In this document: piece by piece, positions 45,263 through 54,869 of the stretch | How positions within the stretch are numbered: the stretch's first letter is position 1 | Layout of the letters: the number at the start of each line of letters is the position of its first letter | Origin: Chania multitudinisentens RB-25 | GTDB taxonomy: Bacteria; Pseudomonadota; Gammaproteobacteria; Enterobacterales; Enterobacteriaceae | Assembly (NCBI RefSeq): GCF_000520015.2 | Contig: NZ_CP007044.2 | Coordinates: forward strand, 1,178,001 to 1,242,000 | Direction: 5' to 3' | Length of the DNA: 64,000 bases | The notes under the pieces: generated by a model | Told to the model about the DNA's origin: nothing | Seen by the model: only the letters and a program-made list of their open reading frames with translations | The model's database searches: none | Made by a program: the position numbers and the translations under genes

Positions 45263-46900
45263 TCATATTTCCTCTTGCATCAATTGGCGGTATTTCATGT
45301 GGTCGTTGTATAACTCGTGGAATACGCGGTATTTGCGGTCGTAATAGGTTTTGATCCTGTTGGTCTGTGGGGTGACGGTTTTGCCGATGCGGCTCATGGC
45401 ATTCATCGCTTCCGGCAGAGTATCGAATACGCCTGCTGCCACCGTACCCATCATCGCACCGCCCAGCAGCATGGCTTCGCTCTCTTCTGGCAGCAGCATG
45501 GCGCAGCCGGTCGCATTGGCATGTTCCTGCACGAAAATCGGGTTTTTGGTGCCGCCGCCGCTGGCCATGATGGTATCAATGCTGTAGCCGCTGTGGTTCA
45601 TGGTTTCGATGATATGGCGCGTGCCCAGCGCAATGGCCTGAATGGTCGCCAGGTAGTGCAATGCCATGTCTTCCGGCGTGCGCGACAGCTTCAGCCCGGT
45701 CAGGGTGCCGGTCAACGTCGGGTTGGCTCGTGGCGAACGGTTGCCGTGGAAGTACGGCAGCATATGGATATCTTTTGTCAGGAAAGCAATTTCTTCCGGC
45801 TCACCGGCCATGCGGCGCAGAATGGCATTCAGCACTTCATAAATAGTCTGGCCGTTAGCCTTACCCTGCGCCAGCAATTCCTGGTAACAGGGGTGCGATT
45901 GGATCACATGGTCGATCAGCGCCCCGGTGGCAGACTGCCCACCTTCGTTCAGCCAGTACTCCGGCAGGATAGCGGAATAATAGGGGCCCCAAACGCCACC
46001 GATGAAGCGTGCGGTGCGCGACATAGCCATATGGCCGGTAGAAGTGCCGCCGATCAGCGCGATGCGGCGATTAAAATCAGCCACTTCACCGGAAACGCCG
46101 GTTGCTCCCAGCGTGCCGAGCGTACCCGCGTGGGCATCAATGATCGAAACGCTGACGGCGGTACCGGCAATCAGCCCCATTTCGCTGGCGGCTCGCTGCG
46201 TCAGACCATAACCGAGAGGTTCACCCATCATTTTTACGTCGCTGCCGATCTTCGCTGCGTCGTGCTCCAGTAGATCTTCCAACCCAATCTGTTGGAAATA
46301 ACTTTTATCCCAACGTTGTTCGTGGCCGATATAGGTCCACTTACATACGGTGGAGCACAGCGAGCGGGTGGTGTCCTGCGTGGCGCGCCAGGTCAGGAAG
46401 TCGGGTAAATCAAACAGATATCCGGCATTGGCCCAGGTGGTCGGCATGTGCTGTTTCAGCCACAGCAGCTTGGGGGTTTGCATCTCGGGCGAAATAATCC
46501 CACCAACGAAATCCAGCACCCGGTGTTTGGTGGCGTTGATACGCTCTGCCTGGGTGATGGCGCGGTGATCCATCCACACGATAATGTTTTGCTCACTGCG
46601 GCCGGAAGGGCTGATGGTCAGCGGTTGGCCTTCTTTGTCCAGCACCACCAGGGAACAGGTAGCATCAAACCCCAACCCTTTCACCTGGATCGGGTTGATA
46701 TCAGCCTGATTAACGGCATCGCGCACGGCGTTGCACACCGCCTGCCAGATATTGTCGGAGGATTGCTCCACAAAGTCCGTCTTTGGGCGATACAGCTCAA
46801 TAGCCCGGCTGGCTTGGCCAACCATTCTGCCATTGAGGTCAAACACCCCTGCACGCGCACTGCCGGTTCCTACGTCTATGCCAATGAAATAACTTGCCAT
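45263..46900 (-). CDS. FGGY-family carbohydrate kinase, D-ribulokinase-like
   Basis: 545 aa from the ATG at 46900 (GGAG upstream). N-terminal GIDVGTGSARAGVFD phosphate loop, the QNIIVWMDHRA segment, a catalytic Asp in IIDAHAGTLG, GGTSTGHMAM, and the adenine-binding MASGGGTKNP near residue 435. Length and motifs match the ribulokinase subgroup that includes FGGY/YDR109C rather than AraB, GlpK or XylB. It phosphorylates a pentulose with ATP. It stands alone, with no transporter or dehydrogenase adjacent, which would fit a metabolite-repair or salvage role (inference). Confidence 0.85.
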   Translation of the reverse strand: MASYFIGIDVGTGSARAGVFDLNGRMVGQASRAIELYRPKTDFVEQSSDNIWQAVCNAVRDAVNQADINPIQVKGLGFDATCSLVVLDKEGQPLTISPSGRSEQNIIVWMDHRAITQAERINATKHRVLDFVGGIISPEMQTPKLLWLKQHMPTTWANAGYLFDLPDFLTWRATQDTTRSLCSTVCKWTYIGHEQRWDKSYFQQIGLEDLLEHDAAKIGSDVKMMGEPLGYGLTQRAASEMGLIAGTAVSVSIIDAHAGTLGTLGATGVSGEVADFNRRIALIGGTSTGHMAMSRTARFIGGVWGPYYSAILPEYWLNEGGQSATGALIDHVIQSHPCYQELLAQGKANGQTIYEVLNAILRRMAGEPEEIAFLTKDIHMLPYFHGNRSPRANPTLTGTLTGLKLSRTPEDMALHYLATIQAIALGTRHIIETMNHSGYSIDTIMASGGGTKNPIFVQEHANATGCAMLLPEESEAMLLGGAMMGTVAAGVFDTLPEAMNAMSRIGKTVTPQTNRIKTYYDRKYRVFHELYNDHMKYRQLMQEEI

Positions 46901-47324
46901 TATTTTTCTCCGCAATCAGGTTGTTCGATTTTGTAATGCGATGAACGGGCTCAGGGCGCCACTCCACAGCGCCAGGGTCAGCAAGTTGCTGATACCGCCT
47001 ATAAACCAATCAAGGAAGGTCTGTCGGTGATGTGCAGATTACAAAGGAAAGGAAGAGGAGGACTAGCTGGGATCACCGTAATGTGATCTATAACCATTAA
47101 TGTAAAATTATGAAGTTTTTTATGTTATTAAAATGTTTATGAAATTTATCGTGGTAATATTACTACTCAATATTTGTATTTTATTATCAATAAATAAACA
47201 TATTTGCATCTTATTGATAACTTTCTTGAGGAAAAGAAGCAGCTACCAGATAACAGGCATGCCGGTGAAAACACCGGCATGTCATTATTTGATGAATATG
47301 TGAATTATGTCACGCAGGAAGGGA
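46901..47324. other. Intergenic region between FGGY kinase and gdhA
   Basis: 424 bp, AT-rich in its right half. It contains the upstream region of the minus-strand kinase gene and, at 47258-47281, a hairpin downstream of gdhA. No open frame of note and no recognisable element otherwise. Confidence 0.6.
47258..47281 (-). terminator. Hairpin downstream of gdhA
   Basis: A 10-bp perfect stem (47258-47267 with 47272-47281) with a 4-nt loop, 43 bp after the gdhA stop. The trailing T content on the minus strand is modest, so termination is probable rather than certain. Confidence 0.55.
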
Positions 47325-48668
47325 TTAGAGCACGCCTTGGGCTAGCATGGCGTCAGCAATTTTGACGAATCCGGCAATATTGGCACCGTGGACATAGTGC
47401 GTTTGCTTACCTTCACCGCCGTATTCAACACAGGCCTGATGAATATCCGCCATGATATGGCGTAAACGGATATCCACTTTCTCTGCTTTCCAGTTAATGC
47501 GCGCGGCATTCTGCGCCATCTCCAGGCCAGAAGTGGCTACGCCACCCGCATTGGCCGCTTTGCCCGGAGCAAACAGAACACCTGCTTCCAGGAAGGCATC
47601 GGTGGCTTGAATGGTGGTTGGCATATTGGCGCCTTCTGCTACGGCTTTTACCCCATTGCGGATCAGAGTCTGTGCGGCTTCCAGATCCAGTTCGTTCTGG
47701 GTGGCGCAAGGCAGCGCGATATCAACCGGTACGTTCCACGGTTGCTGGCCTGCCAGATAGGTCAAGCCACGCTCGCGGGCATAATCAGCCACGCGGCCAT
47801 AACGTTGGTTTTTAATTTCTGTCAGATGAGCCAGTTTCTCGGTGGTGAAACCCGCTTCGTCTACCACGGTGCCGCCGGAGTCGGAAGCGGTGATCACACG
47901 GGCATCCAGCTCCAACGCTTTCTCAATGGTATATTGCGCCACGTTGCCAGAACCCGATACCGCTACGCGCATACCTTCAAAGCCTAAACCATGGCGTTGT
48001 AGCATGGAATCACTAAAGTAAACCAGGCCGTAACCGGTTGCTTCCGGGCGAATCAGGCTCCCACCAAACGACAAACCCTTACCAGTAAACACGCAAGAGG
48101 TATTGTTGGACAGTTTCTTCATCATGCCAGCCATAAAGCCCACTTCACGGCCACCAACGCCAATATCCCCTGCCGGTACATCGGTATCCGGGCCCAGGTG
48201 GCGATAAAGTTCGGTCATGAGTGCCTGACAGAAACACATGATTTCTCTCTGGCTTTTGCCCTTCGGATCAAAATCTGAACCGCCCTTGCCACCGCCCATC
48301 GGCAACGTGGTCAAGGCATTTTTGAAGGTCTGCTCAAAGCCAAGGAACTTCAGAATGGAAGTGTTGACCGACGGGTGGAAACGCATGCCGCCTTTATACG
48401 GGCCAATGGCCGAATTGAATTGTATACGATAGGCGCGGTTGACCTGTACCTGCCCACGATCGTCCACCCAACTGACGCGGAACTGAATGATGCGCTCCGG
48501 CTCAACCAGGCGCTCTAATAAAGCGTGGTCACGGTAATGTGGGTTGCGTTCGATGAAGGGCCACAGCGAGGTGAAAACTTCCCGTACTGCCTGTAGATAT
48601 TCTGGTTGATGCGAATTATGGCGCTTTAGCGAGGTTAGAAACGATTCCAGTGATACAGCTTGTTCCAT
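47325..48668 (-). CDS. gdhA: NADP-dependent glutamate dehydrogenase
   Basis: 447 aa, the standard length. Glutamate-binding and catalytic motif MGGGKGGSDFDPKGK with the catalytic Lys, PAGDIGVGGREVGFM, and the NADP-binding Rossmann GSGNVAQYT. Assimilates ammonia into glutamate in the cytosol when ammonia is abundant. Start at 48668 with AAGGAG upstream. Confidence 0.98.
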   Translation of the reverse strand: MEQAVSLESFLTSLKRHNSHQPEYLQAVREVFTSLWPFIERNPHYRDHALLERLVEPERIIQFRVSWVDDRGQVQVNRAYRIQFNSAIGPYKGGMRFHPSVNTSILKFLGFEQTFKNALTTLPMGGGKGGSDFDPKGKSQREIMCFCQALMTELYRHLGPDTDVPAGDIGVGGREVGFMAGMMKKLSNNTSCVFTGKGLSFGGSLIRPEATGYGLVYFSDSMLQRHGLGFEGMRVAVSGSGNVAQYTIEKALELDARVITASDSGGTVVDEAGFTTEKLAHLTEIKNQRYGRVADYARERGLTYLAGQQPWNVPVDIALPCATQNELDLEAAQTLIRNGVKAVAEGANMPTTIQATDAFLEAGVLFAPGKAANAGGVATSGLEMAQNAARINWKAEKVDIRLRHIMADIHQACVEYGGEGKQTHYVHGANIAGFVKIADAMLAQGVL

Positions 48669-48805
48669 TGAATAACTCCTTTTAGCATTTGGGTTCCCCT
48701 GTTGTTATGGATGTGGCTCATATGTTGGGGAGGATGTTGTGTCTGTATCGACTATATCACCGGGGGGAGGCTTATTAACAAGCAATAAATAAGGGTTATG
48801 CAACG

Positions 48806-48829
48806 AAAAATGCCCGCATGGCGCGGGCG
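48806..48829 (-). terminator. Rho-independent terminator of uspA
   Basis: The minus strand has GCCCGC/GCGGGC (48823-48828 with 48812-48817), loop gccat, followed by A and five T's (48806-48810). It begins 25 bp after the uspA stop. Confidence 0.88.
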
Positions 48830-48853
48830 TTGGTTATCTGGGTTAGCAAGTAC

Positions 48854-49294
48854 TTACTTTTTATCTTCCTCGTCACGCAGCGGTACAATCAGCATATCGA
48901 TGTGTACGGTGTTAATTAATTGGCGTGCTGAAGACATCAATTTGCTCCAGAAATCCTGATGATGGCCACATAGCACCAGGTCGACATCGTATTTCTTGAT
49001 GGCATCGACCAGTACCTGTGCCAGATCGCCGCTGCCGCTCAACGTTTGAGTGATCGGATAGCCAGCATTTTGCGAGAGTTCGGTTAACGCCTGATGGGTT
49101 TCTTCGGAGATGCGTTTCTGCATATCGCCGAGATTCACATCGATCAGGCCGGTGTACAGATCGGAGTAATTAACATCAACGTGGATCAGAGAGACTTTGG
49201 CATTGTACGGTTGCGCCATTGAGACGGCTTTTTCTACCAGAATCTTGCTTTCCGGTGAGAGATCAACCGCGATCAGAATGTGTTTGTAAGCCAT
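48854..49294 (-). CDS. uspA: Universal stress protein A
   Basis: 146 aa from the ATG at 49294 with AAGGAG eight bases upstream; the frame is open further upstream only by chance. N-terminal YKHILIAVDLSPES and a VSLIHVDVNYSDLY segment identify the UspA subgroup; VDLVLCGHHQDF replaces the ATP-loop region of ATP-binding Usps, as expected for UspA. Cytosolic dimer induced on growth arrest. Divergent from uspB as in E. coli. Confidence 0.97.
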   Translation of the reverse strand: MAYKHILIAVDLSPESKILVEKAVSMAQPYNAKVSLIHVDVNYSDLYTGLIDVNLGDMQKRISEETHQALTELSQNAGYPITQTLSGSGDLAQVLVDAIKKYDVDLVLCGHHQDFWSKLMSSARQLINTVHIDMLIVPLRDEEDKK

Positions 49295-50080
49295 GAGAAT
49301 ACTCCTTCCATATATACCCTGAGAACTGGCAGTTGCAGAGATGTTGTTGGTTGCCCGTGGTGCCAGCATAAACGCTGTTCAAATCGGTTGGCCTACCATG
49401 CAACGCCATGTATTTTGGGCATAATGCCGATTAAAAGGTTGGCAAGCTACTTGAACGCTCTGCCTTGCCTGCATAATACCATTCAGATAACACCATGATA
49501 TGTTGGTGTGATCACATTGCATCGCATTAATAAATTTTGTTTACATCTACCGATTCAGTTTTACAGTAATGTGGCAAAAAAATAATGCTTTTTATGTGGT
49601 TAGCTGGCCATTTACCCATGGAATTATAAGATTTCGTGAGCAAAGTGTAGCTTACATAGGGCATACCATGGCGAAAAAGCAGTATTTACTCTGGTTATTA
49701 TTTATAACCAAGTGTTATACCCGTCATGCTTCAAGTTGTAGATACGTTGATTTTGTTACCCGGCCCCTCTGAGGCTGGCGCAAGCGTTGTTTATAAACGC
49801 TTTACGTGTTTGTCCTGCCACTCAAATTATTCAGGGTATAGATGACAAATGTAGTGGTCACGGTAAATTTTTATTCGGGGCCAAGTCAGTTTGCATTTCA
49901 TTATTCTACAATAGGAAATGTAGGCCTGAGCATTTCCTCTCCAGCCTTGCTGGTAGAGGGGTGAATAGTAGGGCCGTAAGATGCTAGGGGGATGGGAGCC
50001 GCAGGCTTCGGCAGCATTGGGTAGAGGTAGGGCGTTGACTTGACGGTTGGTCAGGATAACAACGCCTTGAGGGGGCAATC
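49295..50080. other. Long uspA-uspB divergent intergenic region
   Basis: 786 bp, about twice what I expect for E. coli. It must hold the uspA and uspB promoters. It contains a 10-bp palindrome TGTGATCACA at 49507, a dispersed-repeat-like stretch at 49716-49750 and a GC-richer tract (49960-50075) before uspB. No convincing gene was seen. Confidence 0.6.
49716..49750. repeat. Enterobacterial dispersed-repeat-like sequence
   Basis: Includes TTATACCCGTCATGCTTCAA followed by GTTGTAGATACG. Sequences of the form TACCCGTCAT-CTTCAAGTTG recur many times in Yersinia and Serratia intergenic regions, from memory. Only one copy is visible in this window. Confidence 0.45.
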
Positions 50081-50416
50081 ATGATGAGTACCATCGCGCT
50101 GTTTTGGGCTTTATGTGTGGTATGTGTGATTAATATGGCTCGGTATTTCTCTTCTCTGCGTACGTTGTTGGTGGTTTTGCGCGGCTGTGACCCACTACTG
50201 TATCAATATGTCGATGGCGGTGGTTTTTTTACTGCCCACGGCCAACCAAGCAAACAGATACGCCTGGTGCGCTATATTTTTGCACAGCGTTATGTTGAGC
50301 ATCATGACTCCGAATTTATTCGCCGTTGCCAGCGTGTGCGTGGTCAGTTTGTTCTGACCTCGGCATTGTGCGGCCTGGTGGTCATTAGCCTGCTGGCGAT
50401 GGCGATTTGGTATTAG
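50081..50416 (+). CDS. uspB: Universal stress protein B
   Basis: 111 aa, exactly the E. coli length, from the first of two ATGs; GAGGGGG upstream. Two TM segments (IALFWALCVVCVINMARY at the start, TSALCGLVVISLLAMAIWY at the end) flank a basic cytoplasmic loop with the conserved CDPLLYQYVDGGGFF. Inner-membrane stationary-phase protein; RpoS-dependent in E. coli. Convergent with pitA. Confidence 0.97.
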   Translation: MMSTIALFWALCVVCVINMARYFSSLRTLLVVLRGCDPLLYQYVDGGGFFTAHGQPSKQIRLVRYIFAQRYVEHHDSEFIRRCQRVRGQFVLTSALCGLVVISLLAMAIWY

Positions 50417-50437
50417 GCTCTGGTGATTTCAGGGTAC

Positions 50438-50464
50438 AAAAAAGGCGACCATTTCGGCCGCCTT
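50438..50464 (-). terminator. Terminator between uspB and pitA
   Basis: Stem 50442-50450 with 50456-50464 (one mismatch), followed on the minus strand by a run of T's at 50438-50443. It serves pitA and may act weakly on uspB transcripts as well. Confidence 0.78.
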
Positions 50465-50481
50465 GTTACTCTGCATCACAC

Positions 50482-51987
50482 TCAGATCAGCTTTAATGCC
50501 AGCCAGTAAAGGCTGCCGGAAAGAGCAATAGATACTGGTAGGGTTAGTACCCAGGCCAGCATGATGCTTTTCACTGTTTTGCTCTGCACACCACCACCAT
50601 CCACCAGCATGGTCCCGGCAACCGCCGAAGAGAGCACCTGAGTGGTGGAAACCGGCATACCTGTGTAGCTGGCGACGCCAATTGACAGTGCGGCGGTCAT
50701 CTGTGCCGACACCCCTTGCGCGTAGGTCATGCCTTTCTTACCGATTTTTTCACCGATAGTGGTTGCAACACGCCTCCAGCCCACCATGGTTCCGAGAGAC
50801 AGCGCCAGGGCTACCGCGATGATAATCCAGAGTGGTGCATACTCAACGGTTTGCAGCAGATCAGAACGCAGGTTTTTCAGGAAACGCTGGTCGTCGGCAG
50901 AGGTTTCCGGCAGGTTAGCCACTTTACTCGCCGTCTCCGTTACGCACATCAGCAGGCGGCGCAGATGGCTGCGTTGTTCCACCGTCAGTTGATCGTAACT
51001 TTGCAGGTTGTTCAGCAGATTCAGTGAGTGCTCAACGGCGATCATGGCGCGCGCGCTATCGCAGTGAAACTCAATAGGCTGGTTAGCTGCCTGAGGGATA
51101 TTTTGCTGTGTGGGCACCTGTGGCGTTTGGGCGATCACATGGGAGAGGGAATCGCCGTGTTGCTGATAGAATTGCTGTAGGTGAGCAACGGCATCACGTG
51201 TACGGGTGATGTCATAACCTGTGGCATTCATATTGAGTACGAAACCCGCAGGAGCAACGCCGATCAGCACCAGCATGATCAGGCCGATACCTTTCTGACC
51301 ATCATTCGCACCGTGTGAGAAACTGACGCCGATGGCCGACAGGATCAACGCAATACGCGTCCAGAACGGCGGCTTGCGTTTGCCGTCAACCTTTTCACGT
51401 TCTGATGGCGTCATGTGGATACGCTGGCGCTTCTTGGTCGTGCTCCAGTAACGGCGCAGCACAAATACGATGAGCCCGGCAATAATCATCCCAATCAGCG
51501 GGGAGAAGATTAATGACAGGAAGATCGTGATCATTTTCGGGATATTCAGCGCATCAACCACCGATGTGCTGGTGACCAGCGCGTTGGTGAGGCCCACCCC
51601 GATAATGGAACCGATCAAGGTATGCGAGCTGGAAGCGGGTATACCCAGATACCAGGTACCAAGGTTCCAGACGATTGCTGCCAACAGCATGGAGAAGACC
51701 ATGGCTAGCCCGTGCGATGAACTGACGTTCAGCAACAGATCGGTGGGCAGCAAATGAACGATGGCGTAGGCAACGCTCAAACCGCCGAGCATGACGCCAA
51801 GAAAGTTAAACAGGCCCGCCATAACGACCGCAAGCTGCGAGCGCATAGCACGGGTATAGATTACAGTAGCAACCGCATTGGCCGTATCATGGAAGCCGTT
51901 GATGGCTTCATAAAACAAGACAAAGATCAGCGCGAGAACTAACATCAGGCCGGTATGAAAATCCAGGCCAGTGAACAAATGCAACAT
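50482..51987 (-). CDS. pitA: Low-affinity inorganic phosphate/metal-phosphate transporter
   Basis: 501 aa from the ATG at 51987, matching the E. coli PitA start MLHLFTGLD; the frame extends upstream to 52038 without conservation. Both PHO4/PiT repeats are visible: the N-terminal GFHDTANAVATVIYTRAM and the later SHGANDGQKGIGLIMLVLIG, with many TM helices and a large hydrophilic loop between. Proton-coupled uptake of metal-phosphate across the inner membrane. Convergent with uspB. Confidence 0.97.
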   Translation of the reverse strand: MLHLFTGLDFHTGLMLVLALIFVLFYEAINGFHDTANAVATVIYTRAMRSQLAVVMAGLFNFLGVMLGGLSVAYAIVHLLPTDLLLNVSSSHGLAMVFSMLLAAIVWNLGTWYLGIPASSSHTLIGSIIGVGLTNALVTSTSVVDALNIPKMITIFLSLIFSPLIGMIIAGLIVFVLRRYWSTTKKRQRIHMTPSEREKVDGKRKPPFWTRIALILSAIGVSFSHGANDGQKGIGLIMLVLIGVAPAGFVLNMNATGYDITRTRDAVAHLQQFYQQHGDSLSHVIAQTPQVPTQQNIPQAANQPIEFHCDSARAMIAVEHSLNLLNNLQSYDQLTVEQRSHLRRLLMCVTETASKVANLPETSADDQRFLKNLRSDLLQTVEYAPLWIIIAVALALSLGTMVGWRRVATTIGEKIGKKGMTYAQGVSAQMTAALSIGVASYTGMPVSTTQVLSSAVAGTMLVDGGGVQSKTVKSIMLAWVLTLPVSIALSGSLYWLALKLI

Positions 51988-52271
51988 AAGCGTTACGCCA
52001 AGTTGGTGGACATGAACGTCGCGCATTATCCGTGACAATCAGTGCTGGGGAAAAGGGAAATATGTCATTTTTTTGATTTCAATGCGGCAAAAAAGCATTG
52101 ACTTCATCACTAATCGACGTGATTTCAGTGTGTTACTTCTATTAACGCCTGCTAACATTTTCTTACGATAGCGCTGATTGGTTGATACCTTTACAATCGC
52201 CCGCCGCAGATTAAGCGGCATAAAGTAGCGTTTTTAGCCGTGACGGTGATTTTTTGCTCAGAGAGGCCCAG

Positions 52272-53480
52272 GTGGAACAGTTTGATGTAGTAGTGATAGG
52301 GGCAGGTGCCGCAGGGATGTTTTGCGCTGCGCAGGCAGGGCAACTGGGTTGCCGGGTACTGCTGATCGACAATGGCAAAAAGCCCGGGCGTAAGATCCTG
52401 ATGTCTGGCGGTGGGCGTTGTAATTTTACCAACATGTACATTGAACCCGCTGCTTATCTCTCAAATAACCCGCATTTCTGCAAGTCTGCGCTGGCGCGTT
52501 ATACCCAGTGGGACTTTATCGAACTGATTAACCGTTACGGTATTGCCTATCACGAAAAGACGTTGGGGCAGTTGTTCTGCGATGATTCTGCGCAACAGGT
52601 GGTCGATATGCTGGTGAAAGAGTGTGAGCTAGGCCAGGTAACGACGCGCTTGCGCAGCGAAGTTATGAGTGTGGAAAAAAGCGGCCATGGATTTGAACTG
52701 GCGCTGAATGGTGAAAAAGTGAGTGCTCGCTCACTTGTTGTTGCCAGCGGAGGGCTGTCGATGCCGGGGCTGGGTGCATCGCCGTTTGGTTATAAGCTGG
52801 CGGAACAGTTTGGCCTGAACGTATTGCCCACCCGCGCCGCTTTGGTTCCCTTTACCCTGCATAAACCCTTGCTTGAACACTCTCAGGCACTCTCCGGTGT
52901 TTCGGTTCCGGCGTTGGTCACGGCGGAAAACGGTACCCATTTCCGTGAAAGCATCCTGTTTACCCATCGTGGCCTTTCTGGCCCGGCGATTCTGCAAATT
53001 TCCAGCTACTGGCAGCCTGGCGAGTTTGTAAGTATTAACTTACTTCCTGAGCTTGATCTGTTGGGCTTTTTGAATGAACAACGCCTTGCCCACCCGAACC
53101 AGAGCCTGAAAAACACGCTGGCTCTGCACTTGCCGAAGCGTTTGGTTGAGTTCCTGCAAACGCTGGGGCAACTGCCAGAAGCGACATTGAAACAGTTGAC
53201 TACTGCTCAACAGGCCACCTTGGCTGAAAACTTGCAAAACTGGCGTGTGCAGCCGAACGGAACGGAAGGATATCGCACCGCAGAAGTGACATTGGGCGGT
53301 GTGGATACCAAAGCGCTTTCTTCTAAAACCATGGCGGTGAATGCAGTACCTGGCCTGTATTTTATTGGTGAAGTGGTGGATGTGACAGGGTGGTTGGGAG
53401 GGTACAATTTCCAGTGGGCCTGGAGTTCGGCTTGGGCCTGTGCACAGGCTGTCGCTGTTTGTGCAGAGACTAAAGCCTGA
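52272..53480 (+). CDS. yhiN: HI0933-family NAD(P)/FAD-dependent flavoprotein
   Basis: 402 aa from the GTG at 52272 (GAGAGG upstream), giving the VEQFDVVVIGAGAAG N-terminus that aligns with E. coli YhiN (MERFDAIIIGAGAAG); a TTG at 52254 is in frame but weak. FAD-binding GAGAAGMF, the GRKILMSGGGRCNFTN motif diagnostic of the family, and the C-terminal GLYFIGEVVDVTGWLGGYNFQWAW. The reaction is not established. Adjacent to pitA, as in E. coli. Confidence 0.95.
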   Translation: MEQFDVVVIGAGAAGMFCAAQAGQLGCRVLLIDNGKKPGRKILMSGGGRCNFTNMYIEPAAYLSNNPHFCKSALARYTQWDFIELINRYGIAYHEKTLGQLFCDDSAQQVVDMLVKECELGQVTTRLRSEVMSVEKSGHGFELALNGEKVSARSLVVASGGLSMPGLGASPFGYKLAEQFGLNVLPTRAALVPFTLHKPLLEHSQALSGVSVPALVTAENGTHFRESILFTHRGLSGPAILQISSYWQPGEFVSINLLPELDLLGFLNEQRLAHPNQSLKNTLALHLPKRLVEFLQTLGQLPEATLKQLTTAQQATLAENLQNWRVQPNGTEGYRTAEVTLGGVDTKALSSKTMAVNAVPGLYFIGEVVDVTGWLGGYNFQWAWSSAWACAQAVAVCAETKA

Positions 53481-53763
53481 TGATTTGCAGTAAAGGCGAA
53501 TGGGTCGCAACGATAATGACCAAAAGATCTAAATAGGGTTATAGGCTTTGTGAAAATTTAAAAAAGCGTGGTTGCAGGCAACAGCATTATAAATCATTCA
53601 ATAGGATGCTATTTCGTCAATACTTCTGCAAAAGCTTAACTGACACTGTTGGTCTGATTTTTTATATCGTTGCCCTGCAACCTCCCGATAAAATCGTGTT
53701 TATTGCCAGCAGCTACGCTTTCACACATGAATATTGAGTGACTGATTGTTAAAGGAAGCCGAA

Positions 53764-54210
53764 ATGAAAAAACTGAATTGGTTCAACAATGTTGAAAATC
53801 GCACGCACCCGTGGGAAGGCATGGGGCTTACTTGGCTGACCACCGCGCTTAATGTGCCCAATGTTAGAGCCGCCGTTGATTTCTATACAGGAGCGATGGG
53901 GATGGTGGCGATTGCAGAGCTGGAAGGCGATGATGGAGAGATGATGTTTGCCCGCATTCGCTACCGTGGCACGAACTTTACTATTAACAAGGAAGGTTGG
54001 GATTCTGACCTGAGCGGCCCACAAACATCAGGCTCTCCGACACCGTTCATTTTCTATATGTACGTTGATGACGCTTTGGCGCTGGTGGATGAAATGGTGC
54101 AGGCCGGTGCAACGGTGCTGAATAAACCCGCTGAAATGTTCTGGGGCGATTTAAAAGCGCGTGTAAAAGATCCCTTTGGTTTTATCTGGGATATTGCGCA
54201 AAAGCTGTAA
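53764..54210 (+). CDS. VOC-superfamily (glyoxalase/bleomycin-resistance-like) protein
   Basis: 148 aa from the ATG at 53764 (AAAGGAAG upstream). Two beta-alpha-beta-beta-beta VOC modules: VPNVRAAVDFYTGAMGM near residue 32 and MYVDDALALVDEMVQAGA near residue 98, ending in VKDPFGFIWDIA. PhnB/SRPBCC-adjacent VOC proteins like this have no common assigned reaction. Metal-binding positions are not clear because the usual His and Glu are not both present. Monocistronic, with a terminator directly after. Confidence 0.85.
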   Translation: MKKLNWFNNVENRTHPWEGMGLTWLTTALNVPNVRAAVDFYTGAMGMVAIAELEGDDGEMMFARIRYRGTNFTINKEGWDSDLSGPQTSGSPTPFIFYMYVDDALALVDEMVQAGATVLNKPAEMFWGDLKARVKDPFGFIWDIAQKL

Positions 54211-54235
54211 GACAAATGTCCATACAGCCACCCGG

Positions 54236-54258
54236 ATGGGGTTAACAACCCCATTTTT
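54236..54258 (+). terminator. Rho-independent terminator of the VOC gene
   Basis: An 8-bp perfect stem (54236-54243 with 54247-54254), 3-nt loop, then TTTT. It lies 25 bp after the stop codon. Confidence 0.87.
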
Positions 54259-54869
54259 CAGGATAGTGGCGAGTAAATCATAATAAATTCTGAATTTTTC
54301 TCCATCCTATTGATATTATTTCCATTTCCTTATATTGCCTATGATTTCCTAACCTGTTGTCCGTGCTGTGACGGTCGCTTTGCCGCGTTGAAAAAATGAT
54401 AATATCTAATTGAGGGGTTAATCTAACGTATTGTTATAAATTAATATGCTAAGACGGTAGTCGATAATAACATTTTGTCCATTTATCAGAAGTAATAATA
54501 ATGATTTTTTTATTTATCATAAACAAAAAATTTTTTATAAACCTGGCTTCAATAAATGTTGCGAGTTCTTCTATAATTTACAATACGTAGGCCATGCAGA
54601 TAACCTCGCTCTACGTATTGTATGTTAAATATCAATCATTACAGGCTAATGCGAGTAATGATTATCATCAAATCTCATTCCTACATTTAAATATTGTCAT
54701 GCTCAAGTTATAGGAAGCAAAAGAAAGACGGCGAAAGTCGGGCTTTTGAGAGGGAGGACCCCAACCGCTGGTCTGATAAGTATGTTCCAGTCGCAACGTG
54801 CTTCAATCTGAATGGAATTACTCGCAGCCATGTCGGTAATACTTAATGTATTTTAATGGGTAATCAGAT
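54259..54869. other. AT-rich region upstream of CS1-like pilin gene, with inverted repeat
   Basis: 611 bp without a credible gene. The most distinctive element is an inverted repeat with perfect 12-bp arms at 54579-54590 and 54611-54622 (TACAATACGTAG and its complement), 20-bp spacer, about 250 bp upstream of the pilin start. It could be a regulator site or a hairpin in a long leader. Confidence 0.6.

Noticed and set aside
47041..47230. AT-rich stretch upstream of the FGGY kinase as a possible small RNA or regulator site
   Set aside because: No convincing promoter-terminator pair or conserved motif visible.
49507..49516. Palindrome TGTGATCACA upstream of uspA as a CRP site
   Set aside because: CRP needs TGTGA-N6-TCACA; here the half-sites abut, so spacing is wrong.
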